A DNA stretch of 64,000 nucleotides from Manganibacter manganicus (GTDB taxonomy: Bacteria > Pseudomonadota > Alphaproteobacteria > Rhizobiales > Rhizobiaceae), in NCBI RefSeq assembly GCF_002075885.1, contig NZ_MDET01000059.1, positions 62,001 through 126,000 of the forward strand. The letters are read 5' to 3'. Shown in pieces: positions 24,509 through 33,453 of the stretch (positions are counted from its first letter, which is position 1; every line of letters begins with the position of its first letter). The notes below the pieces were generated by a model. The model worked only from the letters and a program-made list of their open reading frames with translations. It did no database searches and had not been told where the DNA came from. Position numbers and translations under genes: made by a program.

Positions 24509-26296
24509 TCAGGCCGGGCTGGAAAGCACGGCTACTGCGCGATCTATGGCTGCCGCGAGGCCAGTCTGTTCAGACCATGCGTCCAGGTTTTCGGGCGTGC
24601 CGCGCGGCAGCAGTGGCAGGTAGAACGGGAAGACCTCGCGGGCATGCGGGATCGGCAGGACGCTGGAACTCCAGAGATAGTCGCCCTCACGCTCCATGCG
24701 TTTGCGATGGGCAGCTAGTTGTGTGCGGAAGATCGGATGCTTGCCGCTGTTCACATCGCGAAGGAAAGCGCGAAGGACGTCATGCAGTTCGTCGTCGGGC
24801 CGCTCGTTGCGGCGGGCTTTGAACTGACCGACCTGGAAGGAGAGCGTGTCGGCGCTTGTGCCTGAAAGTTTCAGTTCGATCGTCGCGGCTTGGGTCCCTT
24901 CGCGCTTCAGGGACAGGATCTGTACGGTGCCAGAACGGCATTCCGGATAGTAGCCGCCGACGCAATGGTCGAGCCTGTTGCCTTCTTCGACGAGACCTGC
25001 CGCCGTGGTGATCGGAACGATCTCGTGGATCCCTTCCTGACACTGCCATGGCAGACAGATCGATGGCCATCCCGGCCGGTCGGTTCGACACTCGTGGCGA
25101 ACTGCCGAGAGTGTTGCCACACGACGATGCCAGAGCTCGGCGGCCTCATGAAAGGCCTTGATGCCGCGGGATCCGATGATTGCCTTATTGATCACGGCGA
25201 GGAATGCCCGCCGATCCTGACTATTCCTCAGCCCGGTCGGGAACTCCAATGATTGGAGGAAAGCGTAGGCGACCATGTTGCGCTTTGCCAGCACTGCCCG
25301 GTTGGCTATGAGTGGCCGCAAAATATCTTCAGCAAGAGCGCTTATGGCATCGGAGGCGTGCTGGTTGGCGCTGACATAATCGACCCTGATGATGGTGTTA
25401 CGTTGATGACCCACCCATGGCGACAGCGACCAGGCGGTAGGTTGGTCGGGTTCACCGCGGGCCGGCCATTCCGTCAGGGGCACGCCATGGGCCTTGAGCT
25501 CCGTGATCATCGCCCCGAAATCACTGCCTGTCTGGAGTGCGGTCGTGAGAGAACGCGCACCCCGAAGTGCTTTGAGTTCAGCGGTCGAGACGCCAAGCCG
25601 GTTCATCAGGAGCGGGTTGAGCGGAACGCCATCGTCGATGGCTGCTGTGATGCTCTCCTCGCGCAAGACGGTCGAGAGCGCGGCGTAGATCCTGAGCGCC
25701 TGCCAGCGGCGGGTCAGCAGGATCGGCCGTTCTGGGTCACCGGAACGATCGACGGCCAACAGCCACTCGATAGTGGCAGACGGGCTGGTCGGACGAGTTT
25801 CGATCTGGGGTGCATCGCGGCGCAGAAGGCGGTCAAGGTGCATGTCGGTCAAATGACGCACCTGCAACGACAAGCTCGTGATCGACTCCGAAATTAGCTC
25901 GGCCATGCCTTTGAGAGCGGCCTCATTCGCGCCGGCTTCGATTGCCTGTGCTAGCAGTTCGATATAGCCGTAGTGGTCGAGCCAGGCCCCGAGATCGAAC
26001 GATGCCGTGGTACGGGCGCGGCACGCATTGGCTGTGATCGCCGCCTCCATGTCCCTGACAAGATGCATGGCATGGGCATCGACATCGGGCCGTGGCTTGA
26101 CAATGACACGGGCCTCGACCCTGTTTAGGGACCGCTTGGTCGTGATAGCGGTTTTCGCGAGCGCAGAGATTGTCGCCAAGGCGCCGATCGCGGGATGGTT
26201 GCCAAGCTTCGCGAAGGCCGGCACGCGGGAGATAAGCTCTCCTGCAGAGTGGGTAAGCAGGTCGGCCCACGTGGTGGAAGGGGATGCGGTGTTCAT
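24509..26296 (-). CDS. PcfJ-domain protein
   Basis: The 595-residue protein has a long helical N-terminal half. A C-terminal PcfJ-like domain follows from about residue 425: GLVEEGNRLDHCVGGYYPEC, then VQILSLKREGTQAATIEL, then SFQVGQFKARRNERP. PcfJ is encoded next to conjugation genes of Gram-positive plasmids and on many mobile elements; its role is not known. The ATG overlaps the stop of the upstream gene (ATGA, 26293-26296). Confidence 0.82.
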   Translation of the reverse strand: MNTASPSTTWADLLTHSAGELISRVPAFAKLGNHPAIGALATISALAKTAITTKRSLNRVEARVIVKPRPDVDAHAMHLVRDMEAAITANACRARTTASFDLGAWLDHYGYIELLAQAIEAGANEAALKGMAELISESITSLSLQVRHLTDMHLDRLLRRDAPQIETRPTSPSATIEWLLAVDRSGDPERPILLTRRWQALRIYAALSTVLREESITAAIDDGVPLNPLLMNRLGVSTAELKALRGARSLTTALQTGSDFGAMITELKAHGVPLTEWPARGEPDQPTAWSLSPWVGHQRNTIIRVDYVSANQHASDAISALAEDILRPLIANRAVLAKRNMVAYAFLQSLEFPTGLRNSQDRRAFLAVINKAIIGSRGIKAFHEAAELWHRRVATLSAVRHECRTDRPGWPSICLPWQCQEGIHEIVPITTAAGLVEEGNRLDHCVGGYYPECRSGTVQILSLKREGTQAATIELKLSGTSADTLSFQVGQFKARRNERPDDELHDVLRAFLRDVNSGKHPIFRTQLAAHRKRMEREGDYLWSSSVLPIPHAREVFPFYLPLLPRGTPENLDAWSEQTGLAAAIDRAVAVLSSPA

Positions 26297-26796
26297 CGGG
26301 CATACTCCTTCGCTCCGGTAACCGTCTCGCCAAGTTCTGGGTCCACGGCCGGCGGCTCATCCGCGTCATCGAGATCGCCTTCCTCGAAGTCGTCGTTCTC
26401 GTAGTCATCTTCATCGTGGAAGGTCATGTTGCATTCGAACCAATCTTCCTCATCCGCCATCGGCCTGATGAAGACTTTGCCGGAACCCCCTTCGTTGTTG
26501 ATCCAGTCGCCCTCGGGCAGATCGGATGCGAGGTTGTCGAGATAGTGCTGGAGTGTTTGGATATCGCCCCGGGGATTAAAGCTGATCGGAAGGTCCGGGA
26601 GGTGCGTCTCCTCATGACCATCGATATAGAGGACGCGTTCAAGGCTGGTGTCACCGGAGTCGCCACCACCGTCGAGGTGGTATTCAATCTCCTCGACGCC
26701 GAGCGCGCGCAGCAGTGTCACTACTTGCTCCTCCCTGGTCGCAGAGAAGCTGCGATCCGGCGTGTAGCTGACTGGGTTCGCCTGTGGGGCGTGCAT
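26293..26796 (-). CDS. acidic DUF6878-like protein
   Basis: ATG 26796 follows AGGAGGTCAAA, an ideal ribosome site, giving 167 residues. The centre reads EIEYHLDGGGDSGDTSLERV, where the GxGDSG motif matches the small DUF6878 family of mobile elements. The C-terminal third is strongly acidic (EDDYENDDFEEGDLDDADE). An acidic DNA-mimic or chaperone role is conceivable but unproven. Coupled to the PcfJ-like gene through ATGA. Confidence 0.65.
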   Translation of the reverse strand: MHAPQANPVSYTPDRSFSATREEQVVTLLRALGVEEIEYHLDGGGDSGDTSLERVLYIDGHEETHLPDLPISFNPRGDIQTLQHYLDNLASDLPEGDWINNEGGSGKVFIRPMADEEDWFECNMTFHDEDDYENDDFEEGDLDDADEPPAVDPELGETVTGAKEYAR

Positions 26797-26816
26797 TTTG
26801 ACCTCCTGAAACGAAG

Positions 26817-26840
26817 GAGCCCGGCACGACGGCCGGGCTC
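26817..26840 (-). terminator. hairpin upstream of the DUF6878-like gene
   Basis: Arms GAGCCCGGC (26817-26825) and GCCGGGCTC (26832-26840). It could end the DUF5983 transcript or attenuate the downstream unit. Confidence 0.5.
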
Positions 26841-27068
26841 GGATGAATGGCAATTACGGTGTGAGATGCTAGATGCGCGTTCGCACCGGGGGCTTGAATT
26901 CAGCTGACGTAGTCGTTGTCGGATATCGATGATCATCGACTTGGCTCGGCGCGTATGGAGCCACAGCCCGCCTCCCCCTTCCTCCACACACTGCACCCGC
27001 AACCAGCCCCTCTTTCTCTCTGCGGCGGGGACCTATCTGGGGATCAAATCGGGAAGACGGTGCCGACG

Positions 27069-27362
27069 TCACCAATCGAAGGTAGGCAGGTCGGCGACTT
27101 GGTCGGCGTCGCAATCAAACAGGATGTAGTCGAAGCCTTGCCGGCGGCTCCACGTCATGACGTTGAAGAGTTCGTCGGGAATGGTGTCGGGCCAGACGCC
27201 GGCGTTCTCGTCGTGGGCGTAGAGGAACCAGCCATATTCGCCGTACGGGCCGCCCAGGCACGGCCAATCCTTGGGCGGGGTATTGTCGAGCCGCTTTGCC
27301 GTGGTCTCCGACACATGCGCGGTGGAGATGACGACGAAACGCCGGGTTTCGAGCGTGGTCAT
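27069..27362 (-). CDS. DUF5983-like protein
   Basis: The 97-residue product begins MTTLETRRFVVISTAHVSET, then has GEYGWFLYAHDENAG, and ends FDYILFDCDADQVADLPTFDW. This start-to-WF pattern matches DUF5983, a small family seen on plasmids and in phages. GGGAGTTTCCCG precedes the start. Function unknown. Confidence 0.7.
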   Translation of the reverse strand: MTTLETRRFVVISTAHVSETTAKRLDNTPPKDWPCLGGPYGEYGWFLYAHDENAGVWPDTIPDELFNVMTWSRRQGFDYILFDCDADQVADLPTFDW

Positions 27363-27522
27363 CGGGAAACTCCCTGCAGTTGATCAAACGGAAGATGCGG
27401 GCGACCGAGATCACCAGCGCGATTGCTGATGAGACGCAAATGGCAAAAGCCAACCGCGAGGATCATCGATCTCCGGATTCGGCGGATTTCTGATGAAAAG
27501 CGGCGCGCGCAACGCGCCACTA

Positions 27523-27741
27523 TCAACGATAGTCGACGCTTGCGTCCGGATACTTCAGGAGAAATAAACCGACAGCTGCCTCCGCCGCGCCATAGGTCTC
27601 CAGGTCTTCTTTCTCGTCGAGGAGCTCGCCGTTTTCGTCCTGAACGAGCACATCCCAGAATTCGGGATCGATCGGACGTTCGGCGATCGTTGCGCTTCCG
27701 TCCGGCATATTGCGCATTGGGAAGATTGTGATCTCGATCAT
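27523..27741 (-). CDS. small acidic protein of unknown function, 72 aa
   Basis: The product reads MIEITIFPMRNMPDGSATIA, then PEFWDVLVQDENGELLDEKE, then AAVGLFLLKYPDASVDYR, a small alpha/beta-looking domain. GGATCAGGCC precedes the ATG. It is co-directional with its neighbours. No family recognised. Confidence 0.6.
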   Translation of the reverse strand: MIEITIFPMRNMPDGSATIAERPIDPEFWDVLVQDENGELLDEKEDLETYGAAEAAVGLFLLKYPDASVDYR

Positions 27742-27775
27742 GGCCTGATCCTTTCACAGCGGACGTGATTGATCG

Positions 27776-27997
27776 TCAGGCGGCCTGCGCGACAACGATG
27801 ACAATCCGGTGACTGGCCCCGCCGACATGGTGGTCGATGCTGTGGACGACATGCCGGACACCCTTTGGCGCGGAGCTGATGATGACGGTGTCTCCGACAT
27901 GCGGAAGCGCGGCAAGGTTGCAATGCCAGTAGGGGGTGCCGCCTTTTTCCTCGAATGTCGCGCGAAGCGGCAGGTCGTAGCCATCCTCGATGCTCAT
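27776..27997 (-). CDS. small protein of unknown function, 73 aa
   Basis: The product starts MSIEDGYDLPLRATFEEKGG and continues with strands (HVGDTVIISSAPKGVRHVVH, then SHRIVIVVAQAA) that suggest a small beta-barrel. Its ATG overlaps the stop of the 63-residue gene upstream (ATGA), so the two are coupled. No family recognised. Confidence 0.65.
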   Translation of the reverse strand: MSIEDGYDLPLRATFEEKGGTPYWHCNLAALPHVGDTVIISSAPKGVRHVVHSIDHHVGGASHRIVIVVAQAA

Positions 27998-28185
27998 GCT
28001 GGTTCCACCTCCTCGTTCTGGAGATCCCAGCCGGTCTTCCAGCGCGGATCATCAAAGTCGGGTATGTCGATGGCGCCGGATGACGCTTTCTCAACGGCTT
28101 CGTCTTCATCTTCTGCCTCAACCTCGATCTCGATGACGCGTGCGGCCTTGAAGACCTGGACCATCCTGATCCTGTGCTTTCCCAT
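27994..28185 (-). CDS. small protein of unknown function, 63 aa
   Basis: I chose ATG 28185 (MGKHRIRMVQVFKAARVIEI) because GAAAGGAAAAGG precedes it; an upstream start would add shadow-like residues. The rest is acidic (EVEAEDEDEAVEKASSGAID) and ends in NEEVEPA. The VxVFxAARVIEIEVEAEDEDEA pattern suggests a single alpha/beta unit. Coupled by ATGA to the next gene. Confidence 0.6.
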   Translation of the reverse strand: MGKHRIRMVQVFKAARVIEIEVEAEDEDEAVEKASSGAIDIPDFDDPRWKTGWDLQNEEVEPA

Positions 28186-28399
28186 GTCCTTTTCCTTTCG
28201 GAGGTTTCCTGGTCGATGTGACGGATGGGCGAGGCATGTGACCGCGCCGCCGGTTGCGTAGTATCGGCGGACGATATCGATCACCGTCCGTCCGGAATCG
28301 TGGGTCACGCCTGCCCGGACAATTGGCGCGGTCAAGCCTGTGCCATCGGGCGGCTCGCACCCGTCGGCATCATGGCTTTTTGTGTGTTAGGGTTTGGCG

Positions 28400-28792
28400 T
28401 CAGGCAGCGCGCCGATCGGACGAAAGTGTCTTGTTTCGACCGATGCCAGTGATGGCGTGAACGGCCGCGGCGAGCGCCGTAACATCGTCAAGCATATCGA
28501 GCGAGACGAAATGGTTCGCACCTCCAGTATAGTCGGTGCGGCTCTTGCAGGTGCGGATCAGGATACCATGCCCAGACGACATGCCGAACTGGCCGACCTG
28601 GATGTAGGCGCGATCGTGGTGCAAGGTGATTTCGCCGGAAACGGCGATGCCCGCTTTGTTCGACCTCAGGTCGTAGCTGCCGGGCGGCAGGGCAAGCTCA
28701 GCGGCGAGCTTCTTCAGCCGTGAACGGGCGGTCATGTGAAAACGTCTCTTGTGCTGCTCGTCATAGGAGCAGCTTCTGTTCCAGTCGAACAT
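28400..28792 (-). CDS. conserved protein of unknown function, 130 aa
   Basis: I chose ATG 28792 (MFDWNRSCSYDEQHKRRFHM) because GGAG lies seven bases upstream; ATG 28804 and ATG 28735 are alternatives. The core reads LKKLAAELALPPGSYDLRSN, then VSGEITLHHDRAYIQVGQF, and MSSGHGILIRTCKSR. It looks like a compact basic-plus-beta domain. No family recognised. Confidence 0.6.
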   Translation of the reverse strand: MFDWNRSCSYDEQHKRRFHMTARSRLKKLAAELALPPGSYDLRSNKAGIAVSGEITLHHDRAYIQVGQFGMSSGHGILIRTCKSRTDYTGGANHFVSLDMLDDVTALAAAVHAITGIGRNKTLSSDRRAA

Positions 28793-28877
28793 GTCGATCT
28801 CCATGAAATGAAACAGGCCCGGCGATCGCTTGCGCGACCCCGAGCCTATCATCGGTTGGGTGTATGCTGCGGAAACG

Positions 28878-29354
28878 TCAGGCGGCCGCGCGGCCCTCGA
28901 TGACGTCGGCGCCGACCTCGTCGGCCGATACCTCCTCCAGATACGCACGGCTGTAGCGGTTGCTTGCGAGCCAGCGTTCGGCCGCCTCCTTGTTGGCGGC
29001 GAGATGCAGAAGTTCCGGACTGTCGCCAAGCGATTGCAGAACGCGGACGCTACCGATTGCGGGACGCTCGGCGATTTCGAAATGCAGGTCGCTCTCGACC
29101 GAGTAGGTGCGCCTGACTGAGATTACGACGATGCCGTCTTGTCCGAAATCGCCTTCGTGAAGCGTGAAACAGGCCGGCGAACTGTAGGTCGGCCGCTCGC
29201 GCGGTGGTTCCTTCTTCACCAGGCGGCCGACACCGTTGCGGGATTTCCAGGCGGCGAGCTTCTTTCTGAACCGCTCTGGGGGTTTCGGGGTGGAGTCAAA
29301 GTATCGAATGACGCTCCCCAGGCTGGCGTAATCGTAGACGATATGAGCAGGCAT
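28878..29354 (-). CDS. conserved protein of unknown function, 158 aa
   Basis: The product begins MPAHIVYDYASLGSVIRYFD, with a basic middle (RFRKKLAAWKSRNGVGRLVK) and a second half VISVRRTYSVESDLHFEIAE, then LHLAANKEAAERWLASNRYS. GGGAGAATTCC precedes the start. It directly follows the terminator of the ParB-like gene. No family recognised. Confidence 0.65.
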   Translation of the reverse strand: MPAHIVYDYASLGSVIRYFDSTPKPPERFRKKLAAWKSRNGVGRLVKKEPPRERPTYSSPACFTLHEGDFGQDGIVVISVRRTYSVESDLHFEIAERPAIGSVRVLQSLGDSPELLHLAANKEAAERWLASNRYSRAYLEEVSADEVGADVIEGRAAA

Positions 29355-29385
29355 TTGCGGAATTCTCCCTATGAGGAAACAGAAA

Positions 29386-29409
29386 GGGCCCGGCGGATGC
29401 GCCGGGCCC
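29386..29409 (-). terminator. terminator of the ParB-like gene
   Basis: Ten-base perfect arms GGGCCCGGCG (29386-29395) and CGCCGGGCCC (29400-29409) with a GATG loop; the minus strand continues TTTCTGTTTCC. Confidence 0.75.
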
Positions 29410-29429
29410 AGTGAGGATCGGAAGGCCGG

Positions 29430-31577
29430 TTACTCGGCCGCTTGAAGGCTTTCTGCCTTTTCGTCGGTTCCGGTAACGGGCTCGTTGGAGGACGGATCGG
29501 CATCCTCTGCGAGGAAGGCCGGGAGTTCGCCCACATCGACATCGAGGGCAGGATCCGCCGACATGTCGCCGGCGAGCTCGTCATCAATGTCGGCAACCGC
29601 GCCGCCTGTCTCGAGGCGGAGTGGCTCGGGCAACCAGTTCGACCCCTCAAGAAGGCGGGCAGCCTCACGCGCCATGAGGTCCTTCTTCATGTGGTCGATC
29701 AGCTGCGCAGAATCCTCGCCGCGAGCTTCCCGCACCGCCTGGACGATCCGGGCCTTGGTGACACGGCCAAGATAATTGTCCACGGTCGGCTCCCAGCCGG
29801 TTGCAACCATGTCGAACTGGAGCGTGGCGGCGATTGCATCGGCGTGAGCGAGCGCGCCCGGCCGCCTGTTCCACGGCTCGACGACAGCGTTGAGGGAGAG
29901 CGAGGCGCAATGCGCGAAGAGCGCCTTGCGACTGTCCTCGTCGAGGCCGAGGAGGAAGGCCCAGAGATTGTCGCTATCGGGCATATCCCTGTCCCAGGCC
30001 TCATGACGCTCGGTGATCTCCTTCGCCCAGGGGGTTTCGGCGAGACCGTGAACCTGGCCGAAACTGTTGCTGATCATGCTGATTTCGAGGCAGCTGTCCT
30101 TGGCGAACCGGTAGAACACCTGCAGCACGAGGGCATGGAGAACTGCAACGAAGGCGATGTCGACGTCGCCGGCGAGCGCATTGCGCAGCGCAAGCGTCTT
30201 TTGCGCGGTGAGATCGGAAACGAGGCGATCGGGTAGTGGCTTGATGCCTTCCTCCTCGGGTTCCTCAGCGGCATCGGACGTCCCATTCACGGGCCGGCCG
30301 TTGACGACAACGCCATGGGAGTCATCATAGGAATGCGGCGAGTCGCGATCCTCGCCGGTGTCATCGTCGTTATCCTCGTCCGTCTCGGCGCGCGGTTCGT
30401 CCTCAGGACGGATGAAGCCCGCGTCGATCTGAAGCTGGCCGTTCGCGGCAAGGGTGATGAACGCGCCGGAGATGGCCTTGTGCGCCGGATCGTAGACTTG
30501 GGGACGATCGCTGAAAGCGTCGAGTTCGGAGCCGAGCTGGTCGAGTTTGTTTTCGATCTCCTCGTCTGCGTCTTCCGCTTCGGCATATTCGGCGTCGAGC
30601 TTGTCATACTCGGCCTTCACGGCGTCGTGACGGGCAAGCTCCTCCGTATTCAACTCCTCCGGTTCGGCATAGACACGCCGCATGCCATTGGTGTGGCCAT
30701 AGGGAAAGCTGATAGCCGCTTCGACCCACTTCCAGCCATCGATGCGGAATGCCTCCGCGTCGACCTTCAGCTTGTCAAAGACCAACTGCTCGAGGAGCGC
30801 TGCATCCTGGAACCAGCCGCCGGCATCCGGCTCGATGAGATCGCGCAGGATACCCCCGCCGGCTGCCTCATAGGCGTCGGCTCCGACATAGACCGCGCGG
30901 CGATCGTCAGCGCGAACCGTGGTTTCCGTCAGCAAGCGCCGGATGTAGTAGGGTTCCTGCATATGCGAATTGGAGACACGGTCCCAGACTTGCTCCTGGC
31001 GTGAATGATCCTTGGAGATGGCGAAAGCATGGAGCTGTTCGAGCTTAACCTCGTCCTGCTCATAGAGGTCGAGCAGCTTCGGAGAAACAGAGGCCAGCTT
31101 CAGACGATGCTGCACGGTATTCGCCGACACCAGGTATCGGGCGGCGATTTCCTCGATACCGAGGCCCTGATCGCTGAGCGTCTTGAAGGCTCGGAACTGA
31201 TCGAGCGGGTGCAGGTTTTCCCGATGCGTGTTCTCGGCCAGCGAATCGTCCTCCATGCTCGTTGTGTCAGTGCGCTTGACGACACAGGGAGTCGGCTGGT
31301 TCTTCGCCATACGCTTCTGCTTCACCAGAAGTTCGAGTGCGCTGTAGCGCCGGCCACCGGCGGGAGCTTCGTAGCGTCCTGTTTCCTTGCCATCACTGTC
31401 GCGGCTTGGGCGGACGTTCAGGCTTTGCAACAGCCCGCGAAGGGCGATGTCGTCGGCAAGATCTTCGATCGATACACCGTTCTTGATCCGGCGAACGTTC
31501 TTTTGGGACAGTTCGATCAGATGAAATGGAATGTTTTCTGACTGATCGAGGACGATTTTCTGATTGGCCTTTGCCAT
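29430..31577 (-). CDS. large ParB/Srx-domain protein
   Basis: The 715-residue protein has an N-terminal ParB domain: FHLIELSQKNVRRIKNGVSI, then APAGGRRYSALELLVKQKRM, and AENTHRENLHPLDQFRAFK. An HTH follows (GIEEIAARYLVSANTVQHRL). The remaining 500 residues are unlike chromosomal ParB and partly very acidic (DEDNDDDTGEDRDS). Proteins of this size occur on plasmids and phages, where they may combine DNA binding with nuclease or NTPase functions. It is far from the parA gene at 7080, so it is probably not its partner. ATG 31577 has GGAG upstream. Confidence 0.85.
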   Translation of the reverse strand: MAKANQKIVLDQSENIPFHLIELSQKNVRRIKNGVSIEDLADDIALRGLLQSLNVRPSRDSDGKETGRYEAPAGGRRYSALELLVKQKRMAKNQPTPCVVKRTDTTSMEDDSLAENTHRENLHPLDQFRAFKTLSDQGLGIEEIAARYLVSANTVQHRLKLASVSPKLLDLYEQDEVKLEQLHAFAISKDHSRQEQVWDRVSNSHMQEPYYIRRLLTETTVRADDRRAVYVGADAYEAAGGGILRDLIEPDAGGWFQDAALLEQLVFDKLKVDAEAFRIDGWKWVEAAISFPYGHTNGMRRVYAEPEELNTEELARHDAVKAEYDKLDAEYAEAEDADEEIENKLDQLGSELDAFSDRPQVYDPAHKAISGAFITLAANGQLQIDAGFIRPEDEPRAETDEDNDDDTGEDRDSPHSYDDSHGVVVNGRPVNGTSDAAEEPEEEGIKPLPDRLVSDLTAQKTLALRNALAGDVDIAFVAVLHALVLQVFYRFAKDSCLEISMISNSFGQVHGLAETPWAKEITERHEAWDRDMPDSDNLWAFLLGLDEDSRKALFAHCASLSLNAVVEPWNRRPGALAHADAIAATLQFDMVATGWEPTVDNYLGRVTKARIVQAVREARGEDSAQLIDHMKKDLMAREAARLLEGSNWLPEPLRLETGGAVADIDDELAGDMSADPALDVDVGELPAFLAEDADPSSNEPVTGTDEKAESLQAAE

Positions 31578-31773
31578 TGTCAGGGTCTCCATGACGAGCG
31601 GTGCGGGGCCTCTCCCCGAACCTCCTAGCCCGTCAGAATCCCCCCATCCCCCCTCTGCCTCTCTGACCAGGCGCCGGAGCTTCCCGCTGGCGCAACTGCG
31701 TGGTGGACTATGGGAGGCGTGGACGCAGATCGGGCCGTCACGATCGAGAGATTCAATCTTGCCGGGTGAAAGG

Positions 31774-32152
31774 CTATTCGCCCGACTCGGCGATGTCGAC
31801 GCGACCGGCTTTGCGCAGCGCGTCGACCATTCGGGTGTGGCCCATCAGGATATGGATCATTGCCTGCCTGTCGACGGTGACCGTCCTGCTCGTGCTGCGG
31901 GTTCGATCGCTCCGCTCATGCCCCGAGGCGTGCATCATAGTCCGCGATCGGCGTGGCGGCATCGCGGAATCCGTAATGTGCCGACAGGAAGGCGACCCTG
32001 GCGCGAGTTCCATCAGGATCCGTCGCGCGGAGCGTTCGCCAGATCGGGCCATCATAGCGAATGTATGCCGGAATGAGTCCGGGGTCGTGACGCTTGGTTG
32101 CCGCACAGGCGAGGATGAGCAATCTCCGGGTCGAGGTCGAAGGCGAACTCAT
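31774..32152 (-). pseudogene. DUF6884-like gene with a one-base frameshift
   Basis: From ATG 32152 (MSSPSTSTRRLLILACAATK) the frame shows the DUF6884 pattern: an early cysteine strand, GPIWRTL, VAFLSAHYGFRD, and PIADYDARL, then stops at 31916. The natural continuation lies in another frame (HERSDRTRSTSRTVTVDRQA, then MIHILMGHTRMVDALRKAGR) to 31774. Removing one G from the run at 31921-31924 restores a 125-residue product. Either the sequence has an error here or the gene is broken. Confidence 0.6.
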
Positions 32153-32891
32153 GGCTTGCCCTCCCGGCCGGTGGCCACCAATACTTCGACGCGGCGCGTG
32201 TCGGCATCCTGAGCGAGGCGTCGGAGCATTCTCCTCGCACCTCGAGATCGACCCAGTGACCGTCACGGCCGACATGGGAGTCGCGCAGGCGATGACCGGA
32301 GGATGTGTAGAAGCTCTCATGCGGGTTGTTGAGCCGCACGCGCGTGCGCAGAAACAGGATTCCCGAGCCGAGATCGCCGCAAAACAGGAACTCGTCGGCC
32401 GACGTGGCCTTTGGGCCGCCGCCGATCTTCCGATGTCCGATCTGGCGGAAGGCTTCGTCGAAACTGGCAGGGTCTGGTGTCGTGCGTGCCGTCAGTTTCC
32501 CATCGAAGATCCAGGGCGGGCGATGGGGGTCGACGCGACCGATGGCGATCTGGTGAAGCAGATCGAGCAAACAGGTCGGGTCTGCTGGATAGGGGCATGT
32601 TCGCCAGAGATCGCGTACGGTCCGGCGCAGTCGACCCGGCAGCTCAAAGAGGCGATTCCGAGCCTTGCGCCAGCGCGCGGCCCGCTGGGATCGCTGCTCG
32701 TGTTCGCGTTCCTCCCACCAGACGTGGCGGCGGGCCATTTCTTCGTCGACACCGTGCTGGCGTTCGGCGATCATCTCGGCGAAAAGTGGTAGCGCCTCAC
32801 GTTCGAGACGTTGCTTGCGCTTGAAGGCGGCGCGCTTACGCGACGTATCTCGATAGGGCTCGGGTTTTGGCCAAGGGCGGAAACGCATCAT
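32149..32891 (-). CDS. conserved protein of unknown function (one-base frameshift near 32240)
   Basis: The ATG at 32891 (MMRFRPWPKPEPYRDTSRKR) has GGAGGGGGC upstream. The first 220 residues are basic and coiled-coil-like, then WVDLE. As read, the frame runs on to 32052, 100 bases into the next gene. Adding one G at 32240-32241 gives GARRMLRRLAQDADTRRVEV and LVATGREGKP with a TGA that overlaps the next ATG as ATGA, clearly the natural end (247 residues). No family recognised. Confidence 0.65.
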
Positions 32892-33288
32892 GCCCCCTCC
32901 CCGTGCCCGGACCGCAGCGCGCTGGAAAGGATGCGGACCGCGGCTGTGATGCTGCCGGTTTCCCGGCGGCGTCGGCATAGGCCGAGATTGGGAATGCGCC
33001 GGTGAAAAAGATGTCGCGTTCGATATGCATGCCGAACGGCAGGCGTAGCGACGAAAGCTCTTCGAGGCTGAACGAGCCGAGCTCTGGCACATCATTGAGC
33101 TGCACCAAGCCGAACGGCATATCGCTATCCGCATCGAGCTCGGTGGCAAGACATGTGCCGATGCCGATAGGATTGAAGAACTTGACCACGGGCACATGGT
33201 CACGATCGCGTTGGCGGCTATTGGCGAGGAGTTGCTCGTGCTGGTTCGGTGTCAGCAACGGCATGGGGTTCGCAGCGGTTTCGTGCAT
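32888..33288 (-). CDS. DUF2958 family protein (one-base frameshift near 32963)
   Basis: The product matches DUF2958: MPLLTPNQHEQLLANSRQRD, PVVKFFNPIGIGTCLATELD, MPFGLVQLNDVPELGSFSLE, and LPFGMHIERDIFFTG, then FPISAYADAAG. As read, the frame continues with unrelated residues to 32836. Adding one G to GGG at 32962-32964 gives ETGSITAAVRILSSALRSGH and a TGA overlapping the next ATG (ATGA), giving 133 residues. DUF2958 is common on plasmids; function unknown. Confidence 0.78.
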
Positions 33289-33350
33289 TGGTCGTGCTCC
33301 ACAACGGGCAGCCGAAAGCCCGTCTTTCGACCTGGCGACCCGTCATGAGG

Positions 33351-33388
33351 AAAGGCGCCGTCCCCGTGCTGTTGAGGACGGCGCCTTT
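33351..33388. terminator. 13-bp bidirectional hairpin terminator
   Basis: Perfect arms AAAGGCGCCGTCC (33351-33363) and GGACGGCGCCTTT (33376-33388). It separates the DUF932 gene from the DUF2958 unit. Confidence 0.75.
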
Positions 33389-33453
33389 GGCGGCAATCGT
33401 GAAGTTGACGACAGGCAACGAACGCACGGGGCACATCGCCGGATCCGAAGAGA

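Noticed and set aside
29430..31577. ParB-like protein as partner of the ParA at 7080
   Set aside because: It is 21 kb away on the other strand, much larger than partition ParB, and ParA already has a coupled small DNA-binding partner.
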